Positions 10,918 through 23,693 of a stretch of DNA of 64,000 bases are shown here, piece by piece. The stretch spans positions 681,465 to 745,464 of the forward strand of contig JAGMUV010000030.1 in the NCBI GenBank assembly GCA_020744425.1, written 5' to 3'. Source of the DNA: Dactylonectria macrodidyma. Its lineage: Eukaryota > Ascomycota > Sordariomycetes > Hypocreales > Nectriaceae. How positions within the stretch are numbered: position 1 is the first letter of the stretch; the number at the start of each line of letters is the position of its first letter. A model generated the notes under the pieces. The model was given only the letters and a program-made list of their open reading frames with translations, was not told the DNA's origin and searched no databases. Position numbers and translations under genes: made by a program.

Positions 10918-11669
10918 TCATTTTGCCCAAGTCGCACTCGACCTCGTTCGTGCTCTTGTCCCGTCACATGAATCAGCTTCGAAAATTTGAGGCTGCTCAG
11001 CCTTGGTCTCATGCAGTGCACTAAATAAGCGCCATGCTTTTTCCAGAATAGTACGAATATTTGGCTGTGAATGGGTTCTGGTTGTTTTATCCAGTTTAGC
11101 AAATCTCTCTTCTCCAAAATCTATAGCAGATCTTATACATCTAGACTTGCGCCGCTTTAGTAATTTGGATTCGGTCTGGTCACCAGATGTCATAGATGAT
11201 GGAGAATCAAAACTAGGAACGACTTCTTCAGGATTCCTCTCAAGTTCACTTTCAGGTGTAGGTAAAGATTCATCATTTAGTTCAGACCGTTGACGCTTTG
11301 ACAAAATTCTTCCACAGCCTCTCTCTGGAGGCCCTATTGAACTATCCGAACGATTACAATGCGCAATAGTTTTGTCTAAGTTAGTGGAGATTGTATCAGG
11401 CGACTGAGTCGTAAGTATATCCGCAGCAGTAACTTCTGTTAACCCAGTAAAAATATGTCGAATATAGCGATTCGGATCTAAGGATCGAGACATCGTAGAT
11501 TTAAGGCCATCATGAAGCACCTATAACCCGTATGAGATTTTTTCCACTCGCCTAGCTGATGGAATAATTGAAAAGGGCATATAACCTTCCAGGCTTGTTC
11601 CTCGCTTAGAACACCCAATTGATGGATGATCTGGGCTTGTGCAGTGGCCGATGCCATTGCCCACTGCAT
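10918..11669 (-). CDS. Unrecognised basic/Ser-rich protein (233 aa, 2 exons, tentative)
   Basis: Proposed exon 1 is 11669-11528, containing MASATAQAQIIHQLGVL and the Trp-rich AWKVICPFQLFHQLGEW; exon 2 is 11477-10918. The 50-nt intron (GTTATA...CCTTAG) has a weak donor but preserves phase, joining KSHT to DPNRYIRHIF. If it is not used, translation could start at 11493 in exon 2. The middle is Ser/Pro/Glu-rich with nuclear-localisation-like KRQR and LLKRRKSR; near the end is a helix IRTILEKAWRLFSALHE. No family is recognised. The 3' end is taken at the stop 10918, though a further exon cannot be excluded. Confidence 0.42.
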
Positions 11670-11771
11670 ATGACAACGAAAAGAAAAGATGAAAAAGGAA
11701 AATGGTGCCAAAATTGTATTGTTAAGGACTGTGGAGTGTAAGAATAAAAGACAGGCTCTTTTCAGAGCTAT

Positions 11772-12146
11772 CTATTGTTTTTGCGCAGTGGTCCAAATCT
11801 GGTTTTGTGTCTCGGTGCACTGTAATATTTCGGCTCGGTATGCCGTCCATTTTCTGCATCGGAAGAGAAAATGCTCAACCGTCTCTGTCGCTTGTCCACA
11901 TGCGCATCGTTGTGATGATGCTGCCGTGATCCGAAAGAGGTATCCATTCAGTCTGGCCATGCCTGTCCTAAGCTGTGCCAGCACACTGGCTTCTCTCCAT
12001 GACAAGTGGTCATATAGTTGTCGCGTGTGTTTGCCGGGTAGTGCAGTATCGACTCTCTTTGAAAACTCTCCGACGTTATCCGGCAGGTGTTTATTAGTGC
12101 ACTGGCTCAAACGAGCCATGTTGAGGGTCGTCGACCGCATTCTGGG
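11772..12146 (-). pseudogene. Truncated LINE relic (C-terminal fragment of a Tad-like ORF2)
   Basis: On the minus strand this encodes a segment closely similar to the C-terminal end of the full-length LINE ORF2 at 32121-35879: ALPGKHTRQLYDHLSW against [16 protein letters not shown], then [17 protein letters not shown] identical in both. The zinc-knuckle-like Cys/His end (CACG...H...C) is kept. Everything upstream (endonuclease, RT, RNase H) is missing and the C-terminal 30 residues differ, so this is a dead 5'-truncated copy. A repeated non-LINE sequence (12173-12305) adjoins its 5' side. Confidence 0.85.
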
Positions 12147-12172
12147 AAACTTTAGAGTCGGGATGTACAGTA

Positions 12173-12842
12173 CAACTAAATGCGTAATTGGCATCATCTT
12201 TTGCACACACACTTGTGATTGTAAGCACGGACCATAACGCTAGGGGTACTTGTATATACATTTCATAATCCAAATCTGGCCTAAATCCTCGCTTATTTCA
12301 AACAAGGTGCAAGCTTCTGAAAAGTCCCACTAAGTACTCAAACAACCCAAACTACAGCCAATCACAGCTGGAATAAGCAGAGTGCAGCATCGAGACGCGG
12401 TGTACTGCGACCATAGGTGATATAACTTATCAAGGGGCGAATATTGACTAGGGCAAAATGACATTATTACGTCTGACGAAGCTAGCAAACGGATAAGGAA
12501 CGTTGATAATGACAATAAAGCCATTATGGGCGATTACTGGATAAAAACCTCATACTATGGACAGATAATTATGTACATGTGAACGTGAACGGTGCTTCAT
12601 GCCCCGTAATGCACAAACTGTGCCCAGTTCAGCGGTATACTGAGATCCCCTGCACGCACTGCTTGAGATTTTTCAGGTACTTCGTAAGACTTTTCAAAAG
12701 CTAACATCCGACGTAAATAAGCGAGGATTTAGACCAGTTATGGCTTATGCAATGTATACATAGGTACCCCCTTCGGCATGGTCCGTGCTCGCAATTATAA
12801 GTGTTTGTGCAAAAGATGAAGCCGGTTACGCATTTAGTTGTA
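12173..12842. repeat. Inverted repeat pair, about 128-bp arms
   Basis: Arm A (12305-12173 read on the minus strand) and arm B (12715-12842 on the plus strand) align end to end at roughly 80% identity. Shared blocks include AATAAGCGAGGATTTAG, ATGGTCCGTGCT, GTGCAAAAGATGA and TTACGCATTTAGTTGT. The arms point outward and flank a 410-bp centre with no gene. Arm A runs into the LINE relic. The pair may be a degenerate repeat family rather than terminal repeats of one element; no target duplication was found. Confidence 0.75.
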
Positions 12843-13242
12843 ACGGCCGCGATAACTGTCGCCATTTCCATGGACTATTTGCGGGTCGCGTGGCTTGGCG
12901 TGTACCCTTCGAGCTGTTTTTGGCTCTTGCTTGGTACAATGTGCCACAAGGATGGTCCGTGCGGAAACTCTTTTGTATTGGACAATTGCGACAAGTTTCC
13001 CGGCCGCTACTGTACTGTACTGTAAAACTTCGATCTAGTCGAACTCCTTTAAATCGGGATTTCTGTTCTTGCAATTAAATGGGTGATATATCCTTAGAGT
13101 TATCTTTCGATGCATGCCCATTTTACTCATTTCAATAGAGGAACTCTAAATCAACTCGACCCTCTGGTTTTTAAATCAACTTTACCCTGCAATCAATAGC
13201 GCGTTTTCATTTTATATAGGCTTCTAGACGCCTATGGTAACT
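12843..13242. other. Spacer with no supported gene
   Basis: About 400 bases. A 97-codon plus frame (12785-13078) overlaps repeat arm B, lacks any domain and is disregarded. A third partial copy of ATGGTCCGTGC occurs at about 12951. Confidence 0.35.
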
Positions 13243-13806
13243 CTAACGTGTACTTGCATATCCAGAGAAGTGATCCTCATCAAGAGCTCTATCAAAAAAA
13301 ATAGCGGGCTTAAAACCAGGTATTTTTATGAAAGCAATTTCATCTCCAAATGTGTCCGGCTTTACAACTCGAACCTCTTTTTCATATAGCGCCACATCCA
13401 AGGTTGTAGTAGAAAACGCCCGAACAAGATCTTTACATAAAATAGGTGCGGGACCATACAACACGTGGCTAATGTTCAATGTGAAGTGGTTAAACTGCAC
13501 CTCGCAGGAGTGCCTCCCAGGGTTTGTAGAGCGGAGAGACTTCTTAATTGAATTAAAAAGATCTTTTTTCGTGTCGTCATCGTTTTCAGTCGTCTGGATT
13601 TTTGAAGCTTTATTCCTTTCTCCATTTTCCTGAGTGGCCAGGAATAGGTAAATATATGATCTGTCCCCATTGAGGAAGATAAGGACAGGAGTCTGCGCCC
13701 GTAACTTAACGGCATTGACCCATTCGTAATCTATAAAGATTGGATCCCAATATTTCAATTTCTGAACTTGAGAATAGCCTATAATCTCTTCAGCATGAGC
13801 CGCCAT
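13243..13806 (-). CDS. Unrecognised protein (187 aa)
   Basis: Single frame from the first ATG at 13806 (the frame extends upstream only by GTG). It has alternating beta-type segments (TPVLIFLNGDRSYIYLFLA; ALYEKEVRVVKPDTFGDEIA) around a polar Lys/Asp-rich stretch in the middle, and no signal peptide or membrane segment. The C-terminus (GFKPAIFFDRALDEDHF) looks globular, so the frame is probably coding. No family is recognised. Confidence 0.55.
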   Translation of the reverse strand: MAAHAEEIIGYSQVQKLKYWDPIFIDYEWVNAVKLRAQTPVLIFLNGDRSYIYLFLATQENGERNKASKIQTTENDDDTKKDLFNSIKKSLRSTNPGRHSCEVQFNHFTLNISHVLYGPAPILCKDLVRAFSTTTLDVALYEKEVRVVKPDTFGDEIAFIKIPGFKPAIFFDRALDEDHFSGYASTR

Positions 13807-15603
<1,797 letters not shown>

Positions 15604-16127
15604 GTCAGTATACGCTGTTATAGCCAAAAGTGCCAAAAGTCTGTAGTTAGCTGTAACTTCGTCGAGAAGAATTCTGATGTCTTCCATACATGCATGCAAC
15701 ATGAAGCAATCACGCCTTGTTTTACTTATTAAATTTGCTTTTAAAAGTTAATCTGGACATCTAATTGCTTTATTTAGAAAGATTTGATTATGGATAGTAA
15801 TGGCCTTTTAAGTATAGGGTAGGTACTTGTTAAAGAAGGGCTCTCATGCTCTCCATTTATTTATCTTAGTAAATTAAATAAATAATAGAATATCAACTTA
15901 CATATAAATAAACAATGTAGGCAAAATACAACAACCTCTACAATCATCTCCTTCCTATCATCCCTCACTCCAACCCTTATTCTCATTACAATCAATTGCT
16001 AATTTTACTACAAGTGGCCCAATGGAGTTTTGCAGGGTTTCATACGCCTCTCACAATCATGGGCATTAACTAAAGCAATTCTCATCTTATTAATTACAAG
16101 GCCCAATTGGCTAGGAAGAGCTAGTTC
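15604..16127. other. AT-rich intergenic spacer (3' UTRs)
   Basis: About 520 bases between convergent stops, with several AATAAA-like sequences (e.g. near 15881) suitable for polyadenylation on either strand. No gene or repeat was seen. Confidence 0.5.
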
Positions 16128-19100
16128 TTATAAATTAATTAATTCCTCCTCTGAAAAGTCAGGCGGGTTCCGCTCGTATGTTACGCGCATTCCACTATCG
16201 AGAGCTGCTCCCTCGTTACAAATTGAAATATATTTGCTATAGGTTTGTGTCTGACGAATCTCATCGTCACTAATACCAAGCTCATCATAAGGAATCCACA
16301 CCGTAGGGCGACGGGCACGTAGCGCTTCGTGCTGAAAAGCATTGTGGATAAGCTTGTTTCGCACCGAAGGTTCCAAGTCTTCGATTTCGTCATTGATTCC
16401 ATTATACAGCGCTTCACCACGCCGAGTCTCTAGCTCTTGTTGGTGTCCCCATTCTTCTTTTTTGCGGTGGAGCTTGGATCGATACTCGTGAGCACGATGA
16501 AATGCTTCGTCGCGAAGCGCTGCTTCATCCTCAAGCGTAATGGGTAGGTAACGGAATAGCGGTGCGAACGACCAGTTGAGGAGTATCTGATATATAGCTG
16601 TACAAATAAGGACAATTATCATAATTATTCCATGTACTGTACAGGTGTTGATACCATCCTCATCCTTAACAAGAAACAGGAGACCAGCAATGCATAGCTC
16701 CATTGTGTATATCCCAGTGAAGGTCTGGTTAATAGCTCGAGGATACAAGACCCCTCCAGTGTCTTGGTCAAATCTAGTAACATAAAGTACCATATATCGC
16801 TGAGAAACCCATGAGAGGCTAAATGTAATAATAGCGAAAATGGAGATCAGAGGAGCAATGATACAGTAGACCAAAGCAATGCAAGCAAAGTTAGTATATA
16901 TTGGAAAGTAGGCCCCCCACCTAATCTCATTTAACTTTGTGTTTCGCAGCCATTTCTCACGAGGTGTACTATCAGCAAGTCGTGAAATTATGTACCACCT
17001 GAAAATGGCAGGGGCCTGAAGGAGGGTGCTGGAGCTAGTTGAGAGAGCCTGGAGAATCATGTAAGAGAAGAAGTAATTAGATCCCTTGGGAAGATTGGTT
17101 GCTAGTAGATCTAAGATGTCTCCTCCAGTTTGTAATTTTTGGACGCTGTCCAATAGCTGGTCTAGAGATGCAGCAAAAGAAGACGTGATTGAGACAACGA
17201 GGAATAGTTGAATAAATAAGAAGGTAAAATAAAAGAACTGAACAAACTCAATCTTCTGAGACCCAGTTTTGGCTCCCTTTAGTTGTGCGAGAGAGTCGAA
17301 TATAAGTGGAACTAGGTAGAGAAGAAGACTTATAATAAGTGAAGGTAAAACACCCGCAATCGCTTTGATTGCATTTTCGATTAGCTTCCTCCGGCTGAGG
17401 AATTGCAGCCATGTATTGGTTTGAATGAGTTGCTCTAATTGGCCAACTGCAGCTGTCCAAGCTACAGGGAGAGACCAGAGAAGAACCATCGTCGATAGAA
17501 CACCAGTGATAGCTATCATTAAGAGCCACTCCTGCCACCAGCTCACGGACATATTCGCCCATATAACATCTCTTGGCGAAATCTCGATTGTTCTTGGCGC
17601 CATATACTTAGGGAAGTGGTATATTGCACTTTGACAGGCCATATGGGCTGCGACCTGGTTGTTGAACTGAATGAAGGCTGAGTTCAGTAAAGGGAACTTT
17701 TCCGGGTGCTTTTGGTCCACTTCAATTTCAAGATTTAAACGAGCCAGCTCTTGTCGACACCAGAAGATGGTGTCAATTTTAGAATTAATAAGAGGAATTC
17801 CAGGTAGCCATGTTACTCCAAACAGAGGCGGCCGATGTGATGGCCGATCACCCTTTCTCAGGTATTTTCCCCATAAGTCGACTCGTTGTTCCATTTGGTA
17901 ATGTGCATTATATGATGTGGGGTAATCTTTACCTTCTGGTCCTCTTTGGAATATATAAGCCTTCTGTAAATGCTGCAATAGAGATAATTTTGTGGACCTA
18001 TACACCTCATTGCCATGTCCGGTTCCTCGAGGTTTCGGGGAGGGAAAGCCGGATGGTGGCTTCCAGAACTGCCACCGCTTTGTGTCTTCTCTGATGACTG
18101 AGCCCCTCATTGGCAGGACTTTTGTACCTTGTGGTAGCCGAGCTCGGCTCTCTTCTTGTCGGGTATACTCCTTGGGATAAACTGGATCCGGAGTCGATCC
18201 TTTTCTTGGACCTCCTTTAGACATGAATCCATTCCCATCATAGTCACTTCCCGTTGAAGAAACGAACCGAACTGGAGTATGTGGGTATTCAAGAAGTGCG
18301 CTTACTTGATCAGGCGGAGGCTTACTTAAAGTCTTCCGCTTCTTCATCTGCGTCATCTTCATCCTCTTTACCTGAACCTCATTCGCTGCTTTGATTAGAT
18401 TCATCTCAGCTGATTCAAGTCTTAAGTGAATCTCATTCCGGCGGGAGATTTTCCTAAGAAGCTTCGATAGATCTCGATTTAACCAAATATTCCTTACCCC
18501 TCCTGGGAAGAAATCAAAAAGACCCTCCAAGGCCTCCTCGCTCAGCCACCTAGGGGGTATGGAGTTGATGAGCACTGTTGTTGCTGAGGCTCTGAGGCGG
18601 TGTTCTGCACTTGTGAGATAATCTTGGCGCACCTTGATATATACTCGTAGTTCAAGAAAAAACACAACGCATACCCAGATAACCACGAGTATGGCTAACA
18701 GCAGGTGTCCACTATATCGACTGGTATTTTTAGGGCTAACGTTACCCCATGCCAGGGTATCTAGCCCAGTGACTGTCGAGGAATTCCTTCTTACAGAATC
18801 TTTCTCTTGCACATTGAGTTGAGAGCCAATGCCATTGATGTAATTAAGGGATATTAAAATAGGCATGAATACAGAACAGATGGGAATGAAGATGACAACA
18901 AGAGTATTCAAATAGCGCAAGAAGAAGTATGCATCGAGACCACACTTATAAATGATTTCCTGGTCACTGACATTCCATAATGTTCTAATCATGCCCCAAA
19001 ATGATGATGGCGGAGGGTCAATTCGCTGCCGCTCAGGTACCAAGTATGTCTTTGGCTTGCTAGACAAAATGTCAGAGGGGGTGTCCACGCACTATGGGGG

Positions 19101-19353
19101 TGTAAACGGACAAGATACGAGCCAACTTATTCCGCAAAATCACGAAAATCGTAAGTTGAATTACGAATACTGCTGATGCACTCGACACGGCAGTGAGGAA
19201 ACTGATAACACCAATTCCTTCTCCTCTTTGTGCAGAGCCAGCCTGTTTATTATTGACTAAAGTTGGAGACGATGCATCTGTCAATGAGGTCGTAGTGGTG
19301 GACATAGAGGCAATGATAACTGATGCAGCGTTGTTTACTGTCTCTGGAAGCAT
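16128..19353 (-). CDS. OSCA/TMEM63 (CSC1/RSN1-like, DUF221) osmosensitive cation channel (1057 aa, 2 exons)
   Basis: Exon 1 is 19353-19112 and exon 2 is 19059-16128. The 52-nt intron contains the branch site CTGAC and ends TCTAG; splicing joins NKLARIF to KPKTYLVPERQ, as expected for this family. An alternative ATG is 19305. Residues 40-65 form the first membrane helix; the conserved late-exocytosis/N-terminal region with FFLRYLNTLVVIF follows, then the long cytosolic loop with RNA-recognition-like fold (residues about 220-560), then the DUF221 channel core of multiple hydrophobic helices (e.g. IAGVLPSLIISLLLYLVPLI; YFSYMILQALSTSSSTLLQA-like region). Proteins of this family open a Ca-permeable pore on membrane tension or hyperosmotic stress. 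The C-terminal tail is basic then acidic. The gene appears intact. Confidence 0.92.
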
Positions 19354-19606
19354 GGAGTTGCTGTTTTCATATCCTTGTTCAAAATCGATACGCGTTTGTA
19401 TTTGTCAACGGAACTGCTTTCACTTTTGCGAGATCGATGGAAAGATAGATCTTGGGAGAAAAAAAAAGACTTGTGGGTCTGGATTTGAAGGGCCAAGGAA
19501 GTTATATTTCTATTCAAAGAAGAGAAAGTGGACTCTTACCCTAGCTAATGTGTAATTTATCAATTTTTTGACTACATTTCCACCTCTGAACTGACAATAT
19601 GCATCA

Positions 19607-20207
19607 CTACATGAATGTTCCATATCTCACTTGTCTATTTTCAAGCATATCCCATGTCGGTATCTCTCCTGCATTACTGGTTGCTTGTACAGACCATCTA
19701 TGGGCATTCTTCTTCAGATTGGCGAACCATTCAGCTGCCTTTTCAAGAGACTCCCAGTCTTTGACAGATGTGCCAAGGGCAATATTATCTTCCATGACTG
19801 CGCGTAGAGCCTCTTTAGCCCAGTTCTTGTTATTCAGTCCCTCAATATCTGGCTGATATAGCTGCAAAATAGACAAGAGTCGAGTTTTGCTTCTCACTTT
19901 ACCAACCACAATGCGAACCAGAGGAGTAGAATTTAATGCCAAGGGCCTATCCAATTCTAGGTGTGACCATACCGACTGGTCGCGATTCTCCTCACCATTC
20001 TTCCTCTTTCTATTTGTGGTAAACAATTTGTTGTTACTCCTGGTGGACTGAACTTTAGGTGCAATCACAAAGTCCCAGGTGTACCTGATTTATGTCAGAA
20101 TTTCCCGAGTGTCAACTCATAGGCTGGCCGACTAACCCGTCTTCAAGCATTTCTCCATCTCCATGAGTGTACAATGCAACGCAGAGCCGGAGTTTATTAC
20201 GGGTCAT
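19607..20207 (-). CDS. DUF6914-like small protein (182 aa, 2 exons)
   Basis: Exon 1 is 20207-20137 and exon 2 is 20084-19607; the 52-nt intron has branch site CTGAC and ends ATCAG, and phases match. The spliced N-terminus MTRNKLRLCVALYTHG runs into YTWDFVIAPK, then LVRIVVGKV, then the helix WAKEALRAVMEDNIALGTSV and the end EWFANLKKNAHRW. This motif order matches a family widespread in filamentous ascomycetes that I recall as DUF6914. Function is unknown. Exon 1 is too short to show as a long frame; splicing recovers the conserved first strand, which supports the model. Confidence 0.8.
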
Positions 20208-20877
20208 ATTCACAACATGTAAAAGATAGAGATACTGTACAGTAGTCGTCCTTGTTTGAATAAAGATTCAATACTGGTTATACATGCAGAAGAACAATGA
20301 TTGTCTCTTTATGCCAGTGATGAGTATACCAGGAAAGGATGATTGAATCGCAGGCTTGTCTTATGACAGGTGAAGCCTTGGGATCCAACACGTGATCTGA
20401 TCAGGTTTGCCAGAGACTCCCAGTGTCACGACAGGCTAGATGTACTGACACACGTCAATTTAAAAACTCCACGCCAAAGGCCCCTAAAGTCTTGCCCATT
20501 TTCGTGCAAGAGTGTAATAACCATATTCTTACGTCATTGGTCATGATAAAAACCTAACACTGTAGAACTATCCTAAAATGAGCATTTTTAAAACGCACTT
20601 TTGATATTAAAAAATAGGCTCCAGATCTGGCCTAACCACTTTATGTTGGGTAAGTGTTAGATTATGTACAGTATTGGATTATGTATTGGATTAATCCCAG
20701 CTATAGCAATAAGCGGGTAGCCTGGAGGGGTGGGGTTCAGGCATGGACCACCAGGGGTAAGGCTCCCGTACATATATTCCCTCTCTTCTTGACACTGGGC
20801 GTGCCTAGACTCCTCTCACCTCACCACAACCACTTTATATTACTTTGTCCCCGACTCAGAGCTGCCAACCCCCTCGC
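20208..20877. other. Divergent intergenic region
   Basis: About 670 bases between the DUF6914-like and chromodomain genes. It contains AT-rich stretches and a pyrimidine-rich leader just before 20878. A 106-codon frame (20654-20974) overlaps the chromodomain start and has no features. Nothing specific was recognised. Confidence 0.35.
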
Positions 20878-21567
20878 ATGCAGTACGGCATTGCTTCAAT
20901 GGCATCCACTATTGACTACACTGATGGTGGCCAGTACTGGCCTGTTGATGAACTACTCGCCCAGGGCGAGGTAAACGGCAAGATTCACTTCCTCGTTCAA
21001 TGGTCAGATTGCTCTCTTACGCAGGCGTCGTGGGAACCACGAGAACACATTACCCGAGACCTTTTAGTCTCTTGGAATGAGGCCGCGCAATACGACAGTC
21101 ATGGAAGGAAGTCTAATCTTAAAATCGGAGCCTGGAAAAAAGCTGTCATCAAATCGCACCTGGAGGACGCAATTCGCAGCGTAATGCTCGACCAGACGTT
21201 GCTCCGACGAAATCTTAAAACCTGTCTCGCGCAGCTCCGCGACAAGCCTAAAGGAGAGGGCAAAGACGAAGAAATGGCCACCAAAGTACTTCAACTACTT
21301 TCAAAAGCGCTATTACAAAGCAATTCCAGAAACAGTCATGTATTGGAGAATCGGTTAACCGAAATTGCTGAGTTTTGGGACGGCCATGCCCACGAGAGCG
21401 TCAACTTCCAGCCCCACATCATGAAGCATTTCAAGGCAAATCCAGGAGGCTGGTTACGCCGTGAGCGAGAAATACTTCGGACCGATCAGCAATTACGCGC
21501 CTACAAGGACGACGGAAAAGACATGATACGTTTCGAAGTCCAGACAGAAGATATCTACAGTCACTAA
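20878..21567 (+). CDS. Chromodomain protein (229 aa)
   Basis: First ATG of the frame is 20878. Residues 12-65 form a chromodomain: YWPVDELLAQGEVNGKIHFL, then VQWSDCSLTQASWEPREHI and the C-terminal helix DLLVSWNEA. The aromatic cage positions (YW, W, W/E) look retained. The remaining 160 residues are helical and basic/acidic mixed, ending in REREILRTDQQLRAYKDD. Chromodomains usually bind methyl-lysine on histone H3; related sequences in fungi occur both in heterochromatin proteins and in LTR-element integrases, but no integrase or RT is attached here. Its role is unknown. It differs in sequence from the 142-aa protein at 1644. Confidence 0.8.
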   Translation: MQYGIASMASTIDYTDGGQYWPVDELLAQGEVNGKIHFLVQWSDCSLTQASWEPREHITRDLLVSWNEAAQYDSHGRKSNLKIGAWKKAVIKSHLEDAIRSVMLDQTLLRRNLKTCLAQLRDKPKGEGKDEEMATKVLQLLSKALLQSNSRNSHVLENRLTEIAEFWDGHAHESVNFQPHIMKHFKANPGGWLRREREILRTDQQLRAYKDDGKDMIRFEVQTEDIYSH

Positions 21568-21680
21568 AAGGTTTTGCTGGAATTATTTAGATTGCAAGGA
21601 CATGATATAATTTCCTAGCCTTAATCTTTCAATACACATCATTGTAAAAATTCCACCGCTGCAGAGGTTTCCTAAACCCA

Positions 21681-22574
21681 TCAGTCGCGGCTTTTTTGTC
21701 TCAGTATAGAAACCGTGCCGTAGATCAAATAGGCCCCGCCGCAAAAAAGCAGTGCAGTCCCAGCTTTAAATACAATGGCAACGGTGGCCGCGTCTGAAAT
21801 TAACCCGGTAGGAATAGGGATTAGTTTTATGGTTGCATTTGCTAGCAGAGAACTAATTGAATTAATTGACAAATATCATGGAGTTCAGGAGTGCACTCAC
21901 AACAGGATACGAAACACCAGCCAGAGGAAGCTTTGTCTACAGAGCCACCACAGCCACGATAGCATGGCTACCATAATAAGACACGCAAATGAGTCAGCAC
22001 AGGGGAAGGGCCAGTTTGTTACAACTCTAAGAACAGGCTTTACGACAATCGCAGCTTGCCTCAGGACATAGAAATTTCGTAAGTGTGTATAGGCCAGAGG
22101 TAACAACGTCTGGGTGGCTATCAGGAGCCATGACACTGTACTCGCAGCGAAGGAGCGAGCTCGGGTAAGACTTTGCGCATCCTCGAGAAGCATTTCTTGA
22201 TATTTGTCGATCAATCGCTGAAATTTAGACTCTTCTTCAGTCCGAAAACTAGAGGCTTGGTCACCTTGACTTTGGTTGTTAGTGGATTTCATATTGCTGT
22301 TAATCGAGAGTGCTTTGTTGCGATATTCAAACATTAAATACATCATCATTAAAAGCAAAAAGTAGACTATATCCATGGCCATGTGAACATCCACCAAGTT
22401 GAAGATAGGATATGGATACTTCTTGGGATTCCATGACCAATATTGTTCCCGGGTTGGGTCTGAATGGACCGTGGCATGCTTAATAGACACAATCCTGCCA
22501 AAATTAGATCTCTTCAAAGCTCTTATTTCAAAGGAAAGCCGCACTCTAAGCTTTTTGCTCTGTACATACTGCAT
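21681..22574 (-). CDS. Multi-pass membrane protein of unknown function (281 aa, 2 exons)
   Basis: Exon 1 is 22574-21901, the intron 21900-21853 (GTGAGT...AATTAG, with CTGAAC branch), exon 2 21852-21681; phases match. Hydrophobic segments lie around AMDIVYFLLLMMMYLMF, STVSWLLIATQTLLPLAY, FACLIMVAMLSWLWWL and FKAGTALLFCGGAYLIYG: four to five membrane helices. Between helices 1 and 2 is a hydrophilic, coiled-coil-like loop (EEESKFQRLIDKYQEMLLED). There is no signal peptide; the N-terminus is basic and likely cytosolic. The family is unrecognised, but fungal membrane proteins with this outline often neighbour signalling or incompatibility genes. Confidence 0.65.
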
Positions 22575-22829
22575 TTATAATCCAGGACGGAAAGCGCAGC
22601 GTGTCGTCTGCTCAGCTTAACATCTGTCAATTACGTGCTGGAGGCGTTCTAGCTGTGTGACGAGTCCATCCAGGCTTGGCACAGCTTGAGTGGCTGACAA
22701 GCACTACCAGGATCACCATACATGATCAATATTAACAAAAGTCACAACAGTACTCAAAGAATAGGATAATCAATGAACCAAGCGTGAAAACTGCAATACT
22801 AGGTCCAAAATCGCATACAGAATTTAACT

Positions 22830-23456
22830 TCAGTACTTAAGATAGTTAGGGTCTATTGAGTCTTGTTTCCCATCCACCAGAGAGGACTCCATCACCTTCT
22901 TAATCTCGGCTTTCACCTCGCGGACAAAAGTAGGTAATCTGGGTTTAAAAATCAACAAACCCCGATCTAAAAAACACCGCATGATTACTTACGCTTCCTT
23001 AATCTTTAGTAACCTAGTTATCATTGTAAGGAAGATTGAAGGTTAAGCTGGGATTTGAAACTTACTCCTCTTTGAGTAATAGATACCTGTCCATTATATT
23101 CATTAACCATCAGATTTCAGCAGGCCTAGGTCCACATACGTGTCATATTGTTGCTTGAGCTGTTGATTTAGTCTATGTCTCATTATTATTAGCACAGCCT
23201 AACTTATCGAGGTAGAAACCCACAAATCTAGTTGAGTTTCGTTATGTTTAAGTCGATATAGCGGATCATTTTGGTTCCGTTCAATAGTAGCACTGATATT
23301 GGTTAGAAGAGCAGCAGATATCGCAAATTAAATTTCATACCTCATGGAATCAGTCTCCAGTCTTGTAGGCCAAGTTGGGTCACTCCAACCGCCGGGTCGC
23401 CGTGGCCGCACTAGCAGTATTCTCCGTCGGGTCTTGCCACGTTCCTGGTCAGCCAT
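22830..23456 (-). CDS. Small coiled-coil protein with micro-exons (122 aa, 6 exons)
   Basis: No long frame reveals this gene; it was found by splice reading. Exons: 23456-23341 (116 nt), 23292-23224 (69), 23172-23140 (33), 23086-23066 (21), 23013-22993 (21) and 22938-22830 (109). The five introns are 48-54 bases with donors GTATGA, GTGGGT, GTATGT, GTAAGT, GTAAGT, acceptors ending AG, and branch-like CTAAC, CTAAT or TTAAC in several. Internal junctions are all phase 2. The product starts MADQERGKTRRR (basic), then becomes a continuous helix: LNQQLKQQYDT, YLLLKEE, LLKIKEA, ALPTFVREVKAEIKKVME. Each 21-nt exon encodes exactly seven residues, one coiled-coil heptad. Function is unknown. It is divergently oriented to the 101-aa gene at 24219. 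Confidence 0.75.
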
Positions 23457-23693
23457 AATTAAAAACTTGCGTAAAGGAACTCCAGGAAGAATTTCCAAAT
23501 GCTAATATTTATCCAAAAGCATCCCCGAAATAAAAAACGTCCACAAACGTCCTCTGTGAGAACGGCCATATATAGCTCACTTTTCGAATAAAGCATCTGA
23601 GCCCGGACCGTTTTTGGCTCCGTAATACTATTTAAATTGGTTCTGTGAGTACCAACCGTTTATGGCACCAGAAGATAAAGATACAACCATGTC

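Noticed and set aside
10766..10918. Joining the 233-aa and 270-aa minus-strand genes into one
   Set aside because: An in-frame TGA near 10818 with no AG acceptor between it and the ATG at 10766 blocks the join.
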